Source: Micrococcales bacterium
GTDB taxonomy: Bacteria > Actinomycetota > Actinomycetes > Actinomycetales > Dermatophilaceae
DNA length: 5,400 nt
Assembly: GCA_030452775.1 (NCBI GenBank)
Contig: JAKDLQ010000162.1
Location: 1 to 5,400 of the forward strand
Reading direction: 5' to 3'
Each line of letters begins with the position of its first letter. The stretch's first letter is position 1. The notes under the pieces are model-generated. The model was not told the origin of the DNA, made no database searches, and saw only the letters and a program-made list of their open reading frames with translations. Shown here one piece after another: positions 1-5,227 of this stretch. The position numbers and the translations under genes are program-made.

Positions 1-68
1 GGGTAGGTCAACGCAGCGGGTAGGTCAACGCAGCGGGTAGGTCAACGCAGCGGGTAGGTCAACGCAGC
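1..68. repeat. 17-bp tandem repeat, four exact copies
   Basis: The unit GGGTAGGTCAACGCAGC occurs at 1-17, 18-34, 35-51 and 52-68 without a mismatch. The following bases (GGGTTGAAG) match only the first four bases of a fifth copy. The array begins at the first base of the window, so its true length is unknown. Read on the minus strand, the last copy contains the final codons and the TGA stop of the oxidoreductase gene, and the other copies lie just downstream, each repeating that TGA. The unit is not a multiple of three. It looks like a slippage-type duplication of the gene's 3' end, or an assembly-edge artefact. No function is evident. Confidence 0.9.
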
Positions 69-1333
69 GGGTTGAAGGGGCGCAGTTGTTCGGGGGCTCG
101 GCCTGTCACCATCTGCTCGGCGAGCAGACGGCCGGTGACCGGACCGAGCGTGATGCCCCACATGCCGTGGCCGCCTGCGACGAAGACACGCTGCGAGCGC
201 GTCGCCCCGATGAGCGGCAGACCGTCGGCCGTGCACGGGCGCGAACCGACCCACTCGTCCTGCCGGTGATCGAGATCGGCACCCTTGAGCAGCGAGCGGG
301 CCGACTCGACGATGGCCCGGATCCGGCGCTGGTCGAGCGGCGCCTCGGGCTGGCGGAACTCCATCATGCCGGCGACGCGCAGCCGGTCCTCGACGGGCGT
401 GCAGGCCACCCGTGCCTCGGGGAAGTAGACCGGGCCGTGGGGCAGGTCCTCGACCGCGACGGAGAACGAGTAGCCGCGACCGGCCTGCACGACCCGCTTG
501 ACGCCGAACTGACGGGCCAGTGCGCCGAGCCAGGCGCCGGTGGCGATGACGACCTGGTCGAACTCCTCGGTCCCGCCGGTCTCCGTCTCGACGACAACGC
601 CCGTGCCGGTGTCGCGAAGTCCGGTCACCGCGCTGCCGGTCCCGGTGAGCAGCTTGCCGCCGCGACCGACGACAGAGTCGGAGAGCGCCTCCACGTAGAC
701 ACCCGGATTGATGTAGCGCTGACCGTGCAGGACGAGCGCCGCACCGATGCTCTGGGACAGGACCGGCTCGATGGCCCGGGCCTCGTCGCCGGTGAGCACG
801 TCGAACGTGATGTCGCCCCCCGAGGCGCGGATGTGCTCGAACTCCTCCAGCAGGGTGACGCGCTCTTCCTCGGTGCGGTAGGCCGCGGTGAACGACTTCG
901 CCTCGTGAGTCTCGGCCGCGACCCCCCCGGCGCCGAGCAGGTCGAAGCTCGCGAGCGACATGTCGTTGATCGGGACGAGGGCCCCCATGGCCTGCTTCCA
1001 CGCCTTGACCGTCGAGTGCCGGGTGAAGCCGGTGACGAACCTGAGGAAGCTGGGCCGCACGCTCGGCGGGACGTAGACCGGTGAGCTCGGGCTGAGGACG
1101 GCACGCAACCCGTACTTGAGGACCGCGGGCTCGGGCAGCGGCGTCGCGATGCCGGGCGTCAACCAGCCGGCGTTGCCCCACGAGGAGCCGGCCGCGACGG
1201 CATCACGTTCCATGACGGTGACCTCGACACCTCGCTCCTGGAGGAACCACGCGGTTGCGAGACCGACCATGCCGGCGCCGATGACGGCGACCTTCTCGGG
1301 GATGGGGAGACCGGACGGGGTGACGGACGACAT
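59..1333 (-). CDS. FAD-dependent amino-acid dehydrogenase/oxidase (DadA-like, DAO family)
   Basis: A 424-residue flavoprotein of the D-amino-acid dehydrogenase/DAO superfamily, which oxidatively deaminates amino acids or related amines to oxo or imino acids and passes electrons to FAD. Seen in the sequence: an N-terminal dinucleotide-binding fold with GAGMVG at residues 20-24 region (VIGAGMVGLA) and the acidic residue E42 ending strand 2 (VTVMERD); a GNAGWLTPG motif near 53-61, the counterpart of the (A)NAGQ.SPG segment of DadA; the second FAD-contact strand VVIATGAW at 261-268; and a C-terminal FAD-binding stretch, GSRPCTADGLPLIG (363-376) followed by GGHGMWGITLGP (387-398). Length matches DadA (about 415-435). 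The ATG at 1333 is the only sensible start before the nucleotide-binding strand, though no strong Shine-Dalgarno precedes it. The gene is divergent from a PucR-type regulator that probably controls it. Substrate is not readable: D-amino acids, proline or hydroxyproline-like substrates are all possible. Its last codons lie in the 17-bp repeat. Confidence 0.9.
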   Translation of the reverse strand: MSSVTPSGLPIPEKVAVIGAGMVGLATAWFLQERGVEVTVMERDAVAAGSSWGNAGWLTPGIATPLPEPAVLKYGLRAVLSPSSPVYVPPSVRPSFLRFVTGFTRHSTVKAWKQAMGALVPINDMSLASFDLLGAGGVAAETHEAKSFTAAYRTEEERVTLLEEFEHIRASGGDITFDVLTGDEARAIEPVLSQSIGAALVLHGQRYINPGVYVEALSDSVVGRGGKLLTGTGSAVTGLRDTGTGVVVETETGGTEEFDQVVIATGAWLGALARQFGVKRVVQAGRGYSFSVAVEDLPHGPVYFPEARVACTPVEDRLRVAGMMEFRQPEAPLDQRRIRAIVESARSLLKGADLDHRQDEWVGSRPCTADGLPLIGATRSQRVFVAGGHGMWGITLGPVTGRLLAEQMVTGRAPEQLRPFNPLR

Positions 1334-1462
1334 GTAGGGCAGCTTTCAGATCGCGGGCGAGGTGGTCCCCTCCATGATCGGCCATCCTTGCACACCCGGC
1401 GTGGTGCCGCACGACCAGACTTGACCTGCTGCATGGTGCGCTGAGCACTACATCGGAGCATC
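1334..1462. promoter_or_regulatory. Divergent promoter region between the oxidoreductase and pucR-type genes
   Basis: This 129-bp gap must hold both start signals and probably the regulator's sites. A TTGACC at 1421-1426 resembles a -35 for the rightward gene, but no convincing -10 follows at the usual distance. Two short dyads are visible: GTGC-C-GCAC at 1404-1412 and GTGC-N5-GCAC at 1436-1448. These could be regulator half-sites, but arms of four bases are weak evidence. GGAG at 1455-1458 is the only ribosome-binding candidate for the rightward gene. Confidence 0.4.
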
Positions 1463-3046
1463 ATGGGCAGCATGACCCGTATGCCGCCCACCTCCATGGG
1501 AGCCCCACGCGGGCTCCCGGTCGCCGACCTCGTCGAAGCGCTCGGCGGCGGGCTGCTCGCCATCGGGGTCTCGGCGCCAGGAGCCGAGGTCGACGACGTG
1601 ACGGTGGCCGAGCCTGGTTTCGGCGTCTACGGTCAGGCCGGGGATCTGCTGCTCGGCGTCGGGGTGGAGAGCCCGGAGGCGGCCATCTCGCTGCTTGGAT
1701 CCGCCGTCTCGGTCGGCAGCGGCGCGGTCGTGCTCCGGCGGTCGACCGCACGCCGTCGCGCCGTCCGGGCCGCCGCCCGCCGGTCCGGCATCACCCTCGT
1801 CGAGCTCGCCGACCACGCTTCATGGGCGCATATCGTGTGGCTGCTGCGTAGCCTCCTCGACCGGGTCGCGACCGGCGCGAACATCCACGCCGACGGACCC
1901 GTCCACGATGAGCTCCTTGCCCTCGCCGACGCGTGCGCCGCGCTCGTCGATGCACCCGTGACGATCGAGGACACCCAGTCGCGGGTCCTTGCCCATTCGT
2001 CGCGCCAGGACGTCGCCGATCCGATTCGGCTCTCGACCATCGTCGGTCGCAAGGTGCCCGACGCCGTGCTCACGAGCCTGCGCGGACGTGGAGTCTTCCG
2101 GCGCCTGGCCCGATCGAACGAGCCCTTCTACGTCCCCGCCGACGGCGATCTCAGGGCCCGGCTCGTCGTCCCGGTGCGGGCCGGCCCGGAGTGGCTCGGC
2201 TCGATCTGGGCCGTCGTCGATGAGCGCCCGGACACCGAGATCGTCCGGTCACTGGCCCAGAGCGCCAGCGTCGTGGCACTGCACCTGCTGCACCTGCGCT
2301 CGCAGGTCGATCTGGCCCGCCGGATGTCCGCCGACCGACTCCGCGTCGCCGTGTCCGGCGACGCGACCGAAGCGCAGTCGTGGCTGCCGCCTGGCCCGTG
2401 GCGCATTGTCGCGCTCAGCAGCGACCCGGCCACGTCCCCGGAGCGTCGTCTCGACTCCTGGGAATCCGCGTGCCGCCGCGGCCTGTGGCGCCAGCCCCTG
2501 CTCACGACCATGGCCGAGTTGGCCGTGGCGCTCGTCCGCGAGCTGCCGGGCGACCTCACCCCCGGCACGTGGGACTGGTTGCGGGCACTCGTTGCCGATA
2601 TGTCCACCACGACCGCCGTGGCGAGCGCTGCCGCGGGCCGTCCGGTGGTCCGCCCGACGGAGCTGCCGCACTCGCTACAGGATGCGCGCGAGGTGCACCG
2701 CCTCCAGGGCGCCGGCCGGGTCGCGGAGCGCGCGCTCACCATCGAGGACGCGTGGGCCGCGGTGACGTGCGAACGCGCCGTGAGCGGCATACGGGATGAG
2801 GCGATGCTCGGGCCCGTGACGAGCCTCGTGTCCCATGACGCCCGGCACGGGAGCGAGTACGGCGCGACCTTGGCCGCCTGGCTCGATCACCCGGGCGATC
2901 CCAGGGCTGCGGCGGGTCGCCTGCACGTGCACCCCAACACGCTGCGCTACCGGATGTCGCGGCTGTCCGACATCGTCGAGCTCGACCTCGCCGACCCGCA
3001 GGTGCGCCTCGCGCTGCGCCTCCAGCTACGCGTGCTGGGACACTGA
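1463..3046 (+). CDS. PucR-family transcriptional regulator
   Basis: A 527-residue cytoplasmic DNA-binding regulator of the PucR/CdaR type, a family that in actinobacteria often activates neighbouring catabolic genes for purines, amino acids or amines. Domains in order: a PucR-type N-terminal region at about 18-130 (the segment with EVDDVTVAEP near 42-51 and a DLLLGVG strand near 61-67); a GAF-like sensory region at about 148-280 (VTIEDTQSRVLAHSS, later LVVPVRAGPEWLGSIWAVVD); a divergent CdaR/GGDEF-like region at about 290-430 with no catalytic GGDEF motif; and a C-terminal PucR helix-turn-helix at about 465-522, marked by AAGRLHVHPNTLRYRMSRL. That last motif is diagnostic. Four in-frame ATGs lie close together (1463, 1472, 1481, 1496). 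The first is chosen because GGAG stands 4 bases upstream, a rather short spacing, so 1472 is possible. The gene is divergent from the FAD oxidoreductase, its likely target. The effector is unknown. Confidence 0.9.
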   Translation: MGSMTRMPPTSMGAPRGLPVADLVEALGGGLLAIGVSAPGAEVDDVTVAEPGFGVYGQAGDLLLGVGVESPEAAISLLGSAVSVGSGAVVLRRSTARRRAVRAAARRSGITLVELADHASWAHIVWLLRSLLDRVATGANIHADGPVHDELLALADACAALVDAPVTIEDTQSRVLAHSSRQDVADPIRLSTIVGRKVPDAVLTSLRGRGVFRRLARSNEPFYVPADGDLRARLVVPVRAGPEWLGSIWAVVDERPDTEIVRSLAQSASVVALHLLHLRSQVDLARRMSADRLRVAVSGDATEAQSWLPPGPWRIVALSSDPATSPERRLDSWESACRRGLWRQPLLTTMAELAVALVRELPGDLTPGTWDWLRALVADMSTTTAVASAAAGRPVVRPTELPHSLQDAREVHRLQGAGRVAERALTIEDAWAAVTCERAVSGIRDEAMLGPVTSLVSHDARHGSEYGATLAAWLDHPGDPRAAAGRLHVHPNTLRYRMSRLSDIVELDLADPQVRLALRLQLRVLGH

Positions 3047-3068
3047 TGCCGGCACAGGCAGCGGCCCT

Positions 3069-3086
3069 GGCGCCGGTACAGGCGCC
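3069..3086. terminator. Candidate GC hairpin between convergent pucR-type and arsR genes
   Basis: GGCGCC (3069-3074), a 6-base loop and a second GGCGCC (3081-3086) can form a six-pair, all-GC stem in the 50-bp gap between two converging genes. The position suits a bidirectional terminator. There is no T-tract on either side, so intrinsic termination is not shown. The surrounding bases are a loose GGC/ACAGGC repeat that could produce such a stem by chance. Confidence 0.3.
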
Positions 3087-3096
3087 GACAGCGGCG

Positions 3097-3444
3097 TCAT
3101 GACGCGAAGATCCGGCCGACCTGCGCCAACCGCTCTGGGACGAGCGTGAACCACGCCCATGGGCCGCGGCGCTCGCGTGTCAGCAGGCCTGCCTCGGTGA
3201 GCACCTTGAGGTGGTGTGACACCGTCGGCTGCGACAGGCCCACGGCCGGGGTGAGGTCGCAGACACAGGCGCTGTGCCCATTGGCGGCCCGGATGATGCT
3301 GAGCAACTGCAGCCGCACGGGATCGGCCACGGCCTTGAGGAGCACCGCCAGCTCGTCGGCCTCGGCGCGCTCGAGGGGAGCTCGCCGCGGCCCGCCGCAG
3401 CACTTGGCGATGGCCGAGGCGATGAGTGCTGGCTCGAGCGTCAT
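3097..3444 (-). CDS. arsR: ArsR-family arsenic-responsive repressor
   Basis: A 115-residue ArsR/SmtB winged-helix repressor, acting as a dimer on the ars promoter and released when trivalent arsenic binds cysteines. Seen: the family signature FKAL-like LLKAVADPVRLQLLSII at about 35-51, the metal-site motif SACVCDLTP (Cys60, Cys62), the recognition helix LSQPTVSHHLKVLTEAGL at about 70-87, and the wing RRGPWAWFTL. Cys15-Cys16 near the N terminus match the cysteine pair known from Corynebacterium glutamicum ArsR, whose third ligand is Cys55. Cys60/Cys62 lie where E. coli ArsR has its CVCxxC site. Length is typical (about 100-120). The ATG at 3444 has an excellent ribosome site, GGGAGGTG, with GGAGG 6 bases upstream. 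The gene is divergent from arsI-acr3, with two operators in the gap that probably regulate both directions, including itself. Confidence 0.95.
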   Translation of the reverse strand: MTLEPALIASAIAKCCGGPRRAPLERAEADELAVLLKAVADPVRLQLLSIIRAANGHSACVCDLTPAVGLSQPTVSHHLKVLTEAGLLTRERRGPWAWFTLVPERLAQVGRIFAS

Positions 3445-3475
3445 GTCACACCTCCCTCAAGGGAACATCCCCCAC

Positions 3476-3495
3476 ATATTGACAGAGATCGATAT
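3476..3495. promoter_or_regulatory. ArsR operator O1
   Basis: A 20-bp near-palindrome, ATATTGA - CAGAGA - TCGATAT, with arms matching at six of seven positions. The A/T-rich ATAT..GA half-sites are typical of ArsR/SmtB operators and stand out in this GC-rich DNA. It lies in the arsR-arsI gap and overlaps the TTGACA -35 candidate for arsI (3479-3484), so bound repressor would block polymerase. Confidence 0.75.
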
Positions 3496-3508
3496 AGGAT
3501 GCCAGTCT
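3479..3508 (+). promoter_or_regulatory. Candidate arsI-acr3 promoter
   Basis: A perfect -35 hexamer, TTGACA, at 3479-3484 is followed after 18 bases by CAGTCT (3503-3508), a poor but possible -10 that keeps the key A at position 2 and T at position 6. Transcription would then begin near 3515, inside operator O2 and about 45 bases before the GTG start of arsI. The -35 lies inside operator O1. The -35 is convincing and the -10 is not. On the opposite strand, CTATAT (3497 to 3492) is a possible -10 for arsR, without a clear -35. Confidence 0.5.
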
Positions 3509-3512
3509 GTGC

Positions 3513-3532
3513 ATATCGATGAACGTCGATAC
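3513..3532. promoter_or_regulatory. ArsR operator O2
   Basis: ATATCGA - TGAACG - TCGATAC has the same 7-6-7 layout as O1, with arms matching at six of seven positions. The centres of O1 and O2 are 37 bp apart. The left arm also forms, with the right arm of O1, a perfect 8-bp inverted repeat, ATCGATAT (3488-3495) and ATATCGAT (3513-3520). O2 covers the predicted arsI transcription start and the in-frame ATG at 3519, which argues that this ATG is not the translation start. Confidence 0.65.
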
Positions 3533-3546
3533 GCTGCCACTGCCCC

Positions 3547-3554
3547 GGAAAGGA
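3547..3554 (+). promoter_or_regulatory. Ribosome-binding site that sets the arsI start
   Basis: GGAAAGGA ends 6 bases before the GTG at 3561. This is a good Shine-Dalgarno at ideal spacing. The upstream in-frame ATG at 3519 has no such site before it and lies within an operator, so the GTG is the better start. Confidence 0.7.
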
Positions 3555-3560
3555 CTTCGC

Positions 3561-4112
3561 GTGTCCCGCGTCCAGCTCGCTCTCAACGTCGCAGATCTCG
3601 AGGCGTCCATCGCCTTCTACTCGACCCTCTTCGGCGCCGAGCCGCACAAGCGCCGTCCCGGATACGCCAACTTCGTCATCACCGAGCCGCCGCTCAAACT
3701 CGTCCTCATCGAGGTGGGCGGCGAAGCCCGCGGCCAGGGCACCACGGGTGCGCTGGGCCACCTCGGGGTCGAGGTGGAGTCGAGCGCTGCCGTCGATGAG
3801 GCCGCCGGCCGCTTCCGGGAGTCGGGGGTGGCGACGTTCGACGAGCGCGACACGACGTGCTGCTACGCCCTTCAGGACAAGGTGTGGGTCCACGACCCGT
3901 CCGGGGCCCCCTGGGAGGTCTACACCGTCAAGGACGACGACCCGCAGAACGCCCGGCCGGCCACGGCCACGATCGAACTCCTCGATGGGCCCGGCGAATC
4001 CACCGGCGGATCCGTTGGATCCTCTGGATCCTCTGGATCCTCTGGATCCTCTGGATCCACTGGAGGAGCCAACGGATCCGAGTGCTGCACGCCTGCGGCC
4101 ACCCCCGCGTGA
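3561..4112 (+). CDS. arsI: ArsI/CadI-family C-As lyase (organoarsenical demethylating dioxygenase)
   Basis: A 183-residue vicinal-oxygen-chelate (glyoxalase-fold) enzyme of the ArsI/CadI type. Characterised ArsI proteins are Fe(II) dioxygenases that cleave the carbon-arsenic bond of trivalent organoarsenicals such as methylarsenite and release arsenite. Seen, numbered from the GTG: the start SRVQLALNVADLEASIAFY; the probable metal ligands Gln5, His67 (ALGHLGVEV) and Glu119 (PWEVYTV); and the substrate-binding vicinal pair Cys100-Cys101 in DTTCCYALQDKVWVHDPSG. The enzyme domain ends near residue 126. It is followed by a Gly/Ser-rich tail at about 146-173 and a second pair, Cys175-Cys176, near the C terminus. 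The start is GTG 3561, which has a good ribosome site and fits the usual N terminus; the ATG at 3519 would add 14 residues. First gene of an ArsR-controlled operon, its stop overlaps the acr3 start. The related CadI name reflects cadmium induction in mycobacteria. Confidence 0.93.
   Translation: MSRVQLALNVADLEASIAFYSTLFGAEPHKRRPGYANFVITEPPLKLVLIEVGGEARGQGTTGALGHLGVEVESSAAVDEAAGRFRESGVATFDERDTTCCYALQDKVWVHDPSGAPWEVYTVKDDDPQNARPATATIELLDGPGESTGGSVGSSGSSGSSGSSGSTGGANGSECCTPAATPA
4008..4079 (+). repeat. 9-bp GGATCC-containing tandem repeat inside arsI
   Basis: GGATCC occurs at 4008, 4017, 4026, 4035, 4044 and 4053 in exact 9-bp register. The core unit GGATCCTCT is repeated four times (4017-4052), with GGATCCGTT and GGATCCACT as edge variants. 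A decayed unit follows, and a seventh GGATCC lies at 4074. In the arsI frame each unit encodes Gly-Ser-Ser or a variant, giving a flexible linker. Nine bases per unit keeps the frame open, so copy number can vary without breaking the gene. Confidence 0.95.
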
Positions 4113-5227
4113 CCGAGGGCACCGGCGCCGGCCGGCCCAGCGGCATACGAGCGGCTGACGCTCGCCACCTCACCGAGCGGATGTCGAGGCTCGATCGCTT
4201 CCTGCCGGTCTGGATCGGTGCCGCCATGATCGCGGGCTTGCTCCTCGGCCGTCTCGTCCCCGGGCTCGGCGATGCGCTCGGCGCCGTCGAGGTCGACGGG
4301 ATCTCGCTGCCGATCGCGCTCGGGCTCCTCGTGATGATGTACCCGGTGCTGGCCAAGGTCCGCTACGACCGGCTCGACACGGTGACGGGAGACCGGCGCC
4401 TCCTCGTCAGCTCGCTCCTGCTCAACTGGGTCATCGGCCCGGCCCTCATGTTCGCCCTCGCGTGGCTCCTCTTGCCGGACCTGCCGGCCTATCGGACTGG
4501 CCTGATCATCGTCGGGCTCGCCCGGTGCATCGCCATGGTCATCATCTGGAACGACCTCGCCGGCGGCGATCGCGAGGCCGCTGCCGTCCTCGTCGCCCTC
4601 AACTCGGTGTTCCAGGTCATCGCCTTCGCCGCGTTGGGCTGGTTCTACCTGTCGGTCCTGCCGGGGTGGCTCGGCCTCGACCAGGCGGAGCTCGACGTAT
4701 CCCCTTGGCAGATCGCGAGATCGGTCCTCATCTTCCTCGGCGTGCCGTTGCTCGCCGGCTACCTGTCCCGACGTCTCGGGGAGCGCGCGAGGGGGCGAGA
4801 CTGGTACGAACAGGCTTTCCTGCCCCGGATCGGTCCGTGGGCGCTCTACGGGCTGCTGTTCACCATCGTCATCCTCTTCGCCCTCCAGGGTGAGCAGATC
4901 ACGGCCCGGCCGCTCGAGGTCGCGCGCATCGCGCTGCCGCTGCTCGCCTACTTCACGGTGATGTGGGGAGGCGGCTTCCTGCTCGGTCGCGCGATCGGCC
5001 TGTCCTACGAGCGCACTACGACGCTCGCGTTCACCGCTGCGGGCAACAACTTCGAACTCGCCATCGCCGTGGCCATCGCGACCTTCGGTGTCACATCCGG
5101 ACAAGCGCTGGCCGGAGTCGTCGGGCCGCTCATCGAGGTCCCCGTCCTCGTCGGCCTGGTCTATGTCAGTCTCGCGCTGCGCGCTCAGAGTCCGGACAGC
5201 AGCCTGCGCACCTCCGACTCCCGGTAG
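4109..5227 (+). CDS. acr3: Acr3-family arsenite efflux permease
   Basis: A polytopic inner-membrane carrier of the Acr3 (ArsB-like name in some genomes, but BART superfamily) type that expels As(OH)3. With the GTG at 4109 it has 372 residues. About ten hydrophobic helices run from RFLPVWIGAAMIAGLLLGRL to the end. The motifs are clear: LPIALGLLVMMYPVLAKVRY; GLARCIAMVIIWNDLAGGD with the essential helix-4 cysteine at Cys140; and TAAGNNFELAIAVAIATFG with the essential helix-9 glutamate at Glu316. It follows arsI with a GTGA overlap, its GTG sharing bases with the arsI TGA, which suggests translational coupling; no Shine-Dalgarno is evident. The alternative is ATG 4181 (348 residues), but that start falls inside the segment normally conserved before DRFLPVW, so the longer form is preferred modestly. 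Product identity is firm and the start is uncertain. Its last 13 codons overlap bldC on the other strand. Confidence 0.95.
   Translation: MTEGTGAGRPSGIRAADARHLTERMSRLDRFLPVWIGAAMIAGLLLGRLVPGLGDALGAVEVDGISLPIALGLLVMMYPVLAKVRYDRLDTVTGDRRLLVSSLLLNWVIGPALMFALAWLLLPDLPAYRTGLIIVGLARCIAMVIIWNDLAGGDREAAAVLVALNSVFQVIAFAALGWFYLSVLPGWLGLDQAELDVSPWQIARSVLIFLGVPLLAGYLSRRLGERARGRDWYEQAFLPRIGPWALYGLLFTIVILFALQGEQITARPLEVARIALPLLAYFTVMWGGGFLLGRAIGLSYERTTTLAFTAAGNNFELAIAVAIATFGVTSGQALAGVVGPLIEVPVLVGLVYVSLALRAQSPDSSLRTSDSR

Noticed and set aside
1..68. Iteron-type origin or phage attachment repeat
   Set aside because: No replication initiator, A/T-rich region or integrase nearby, and the unit is a copy of the gene's own 3' end.
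42..1181. A 379-codon open frame on the minus strand and a 332-codon one at 86-1084 on the plus strand within the oxidoreductase gene
   Set aside because: Arg/Ala/Gly-rich low-complexity translations with no domain motif, wholly inside a gene with clear FAD-binding motifs; typical shadow frames of high-GC DNA.
1463..3046. Diguanylate cyclase activity in the PucR-type protein
   Set aside because: The central region is only CdaR/GGDEF-like in position; no GGDEF or GGEEF catalytic motif is present.
3146..3799. A 217-codon plus-strand frame across arsR and the start of arsI
   Set aside because: It crosses the operators and two genes in other frames and shows no family motif.
4008..4079. CRISPR-like array or inserted cloning linker because of regular GGATCC sites
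   Set aside because: There are no spacers, and the units are 9 bp and encode an in-frame Gly-Ser linker with degenerate edge units, as in a natural coding minisatellite.
3857..4108. Upstream extension of the acr3 frame through arsI, with a repeated Trp-Ile-Leu peptide
   Set aside because: The 9-bp repeat stays open in every frame, so the WIL repeat is only the alternate reading of the arsI Gly-Ser repeat; no start or ribosome site supports it.
3920..5104. A 394-codon open frame on the minus strand opposite acr3
   Set aside because: Asp/Glu/Arg-rich antisense shadow of hydrophobic codons; no recognisable fold, and acr3 is certain on the other strand.
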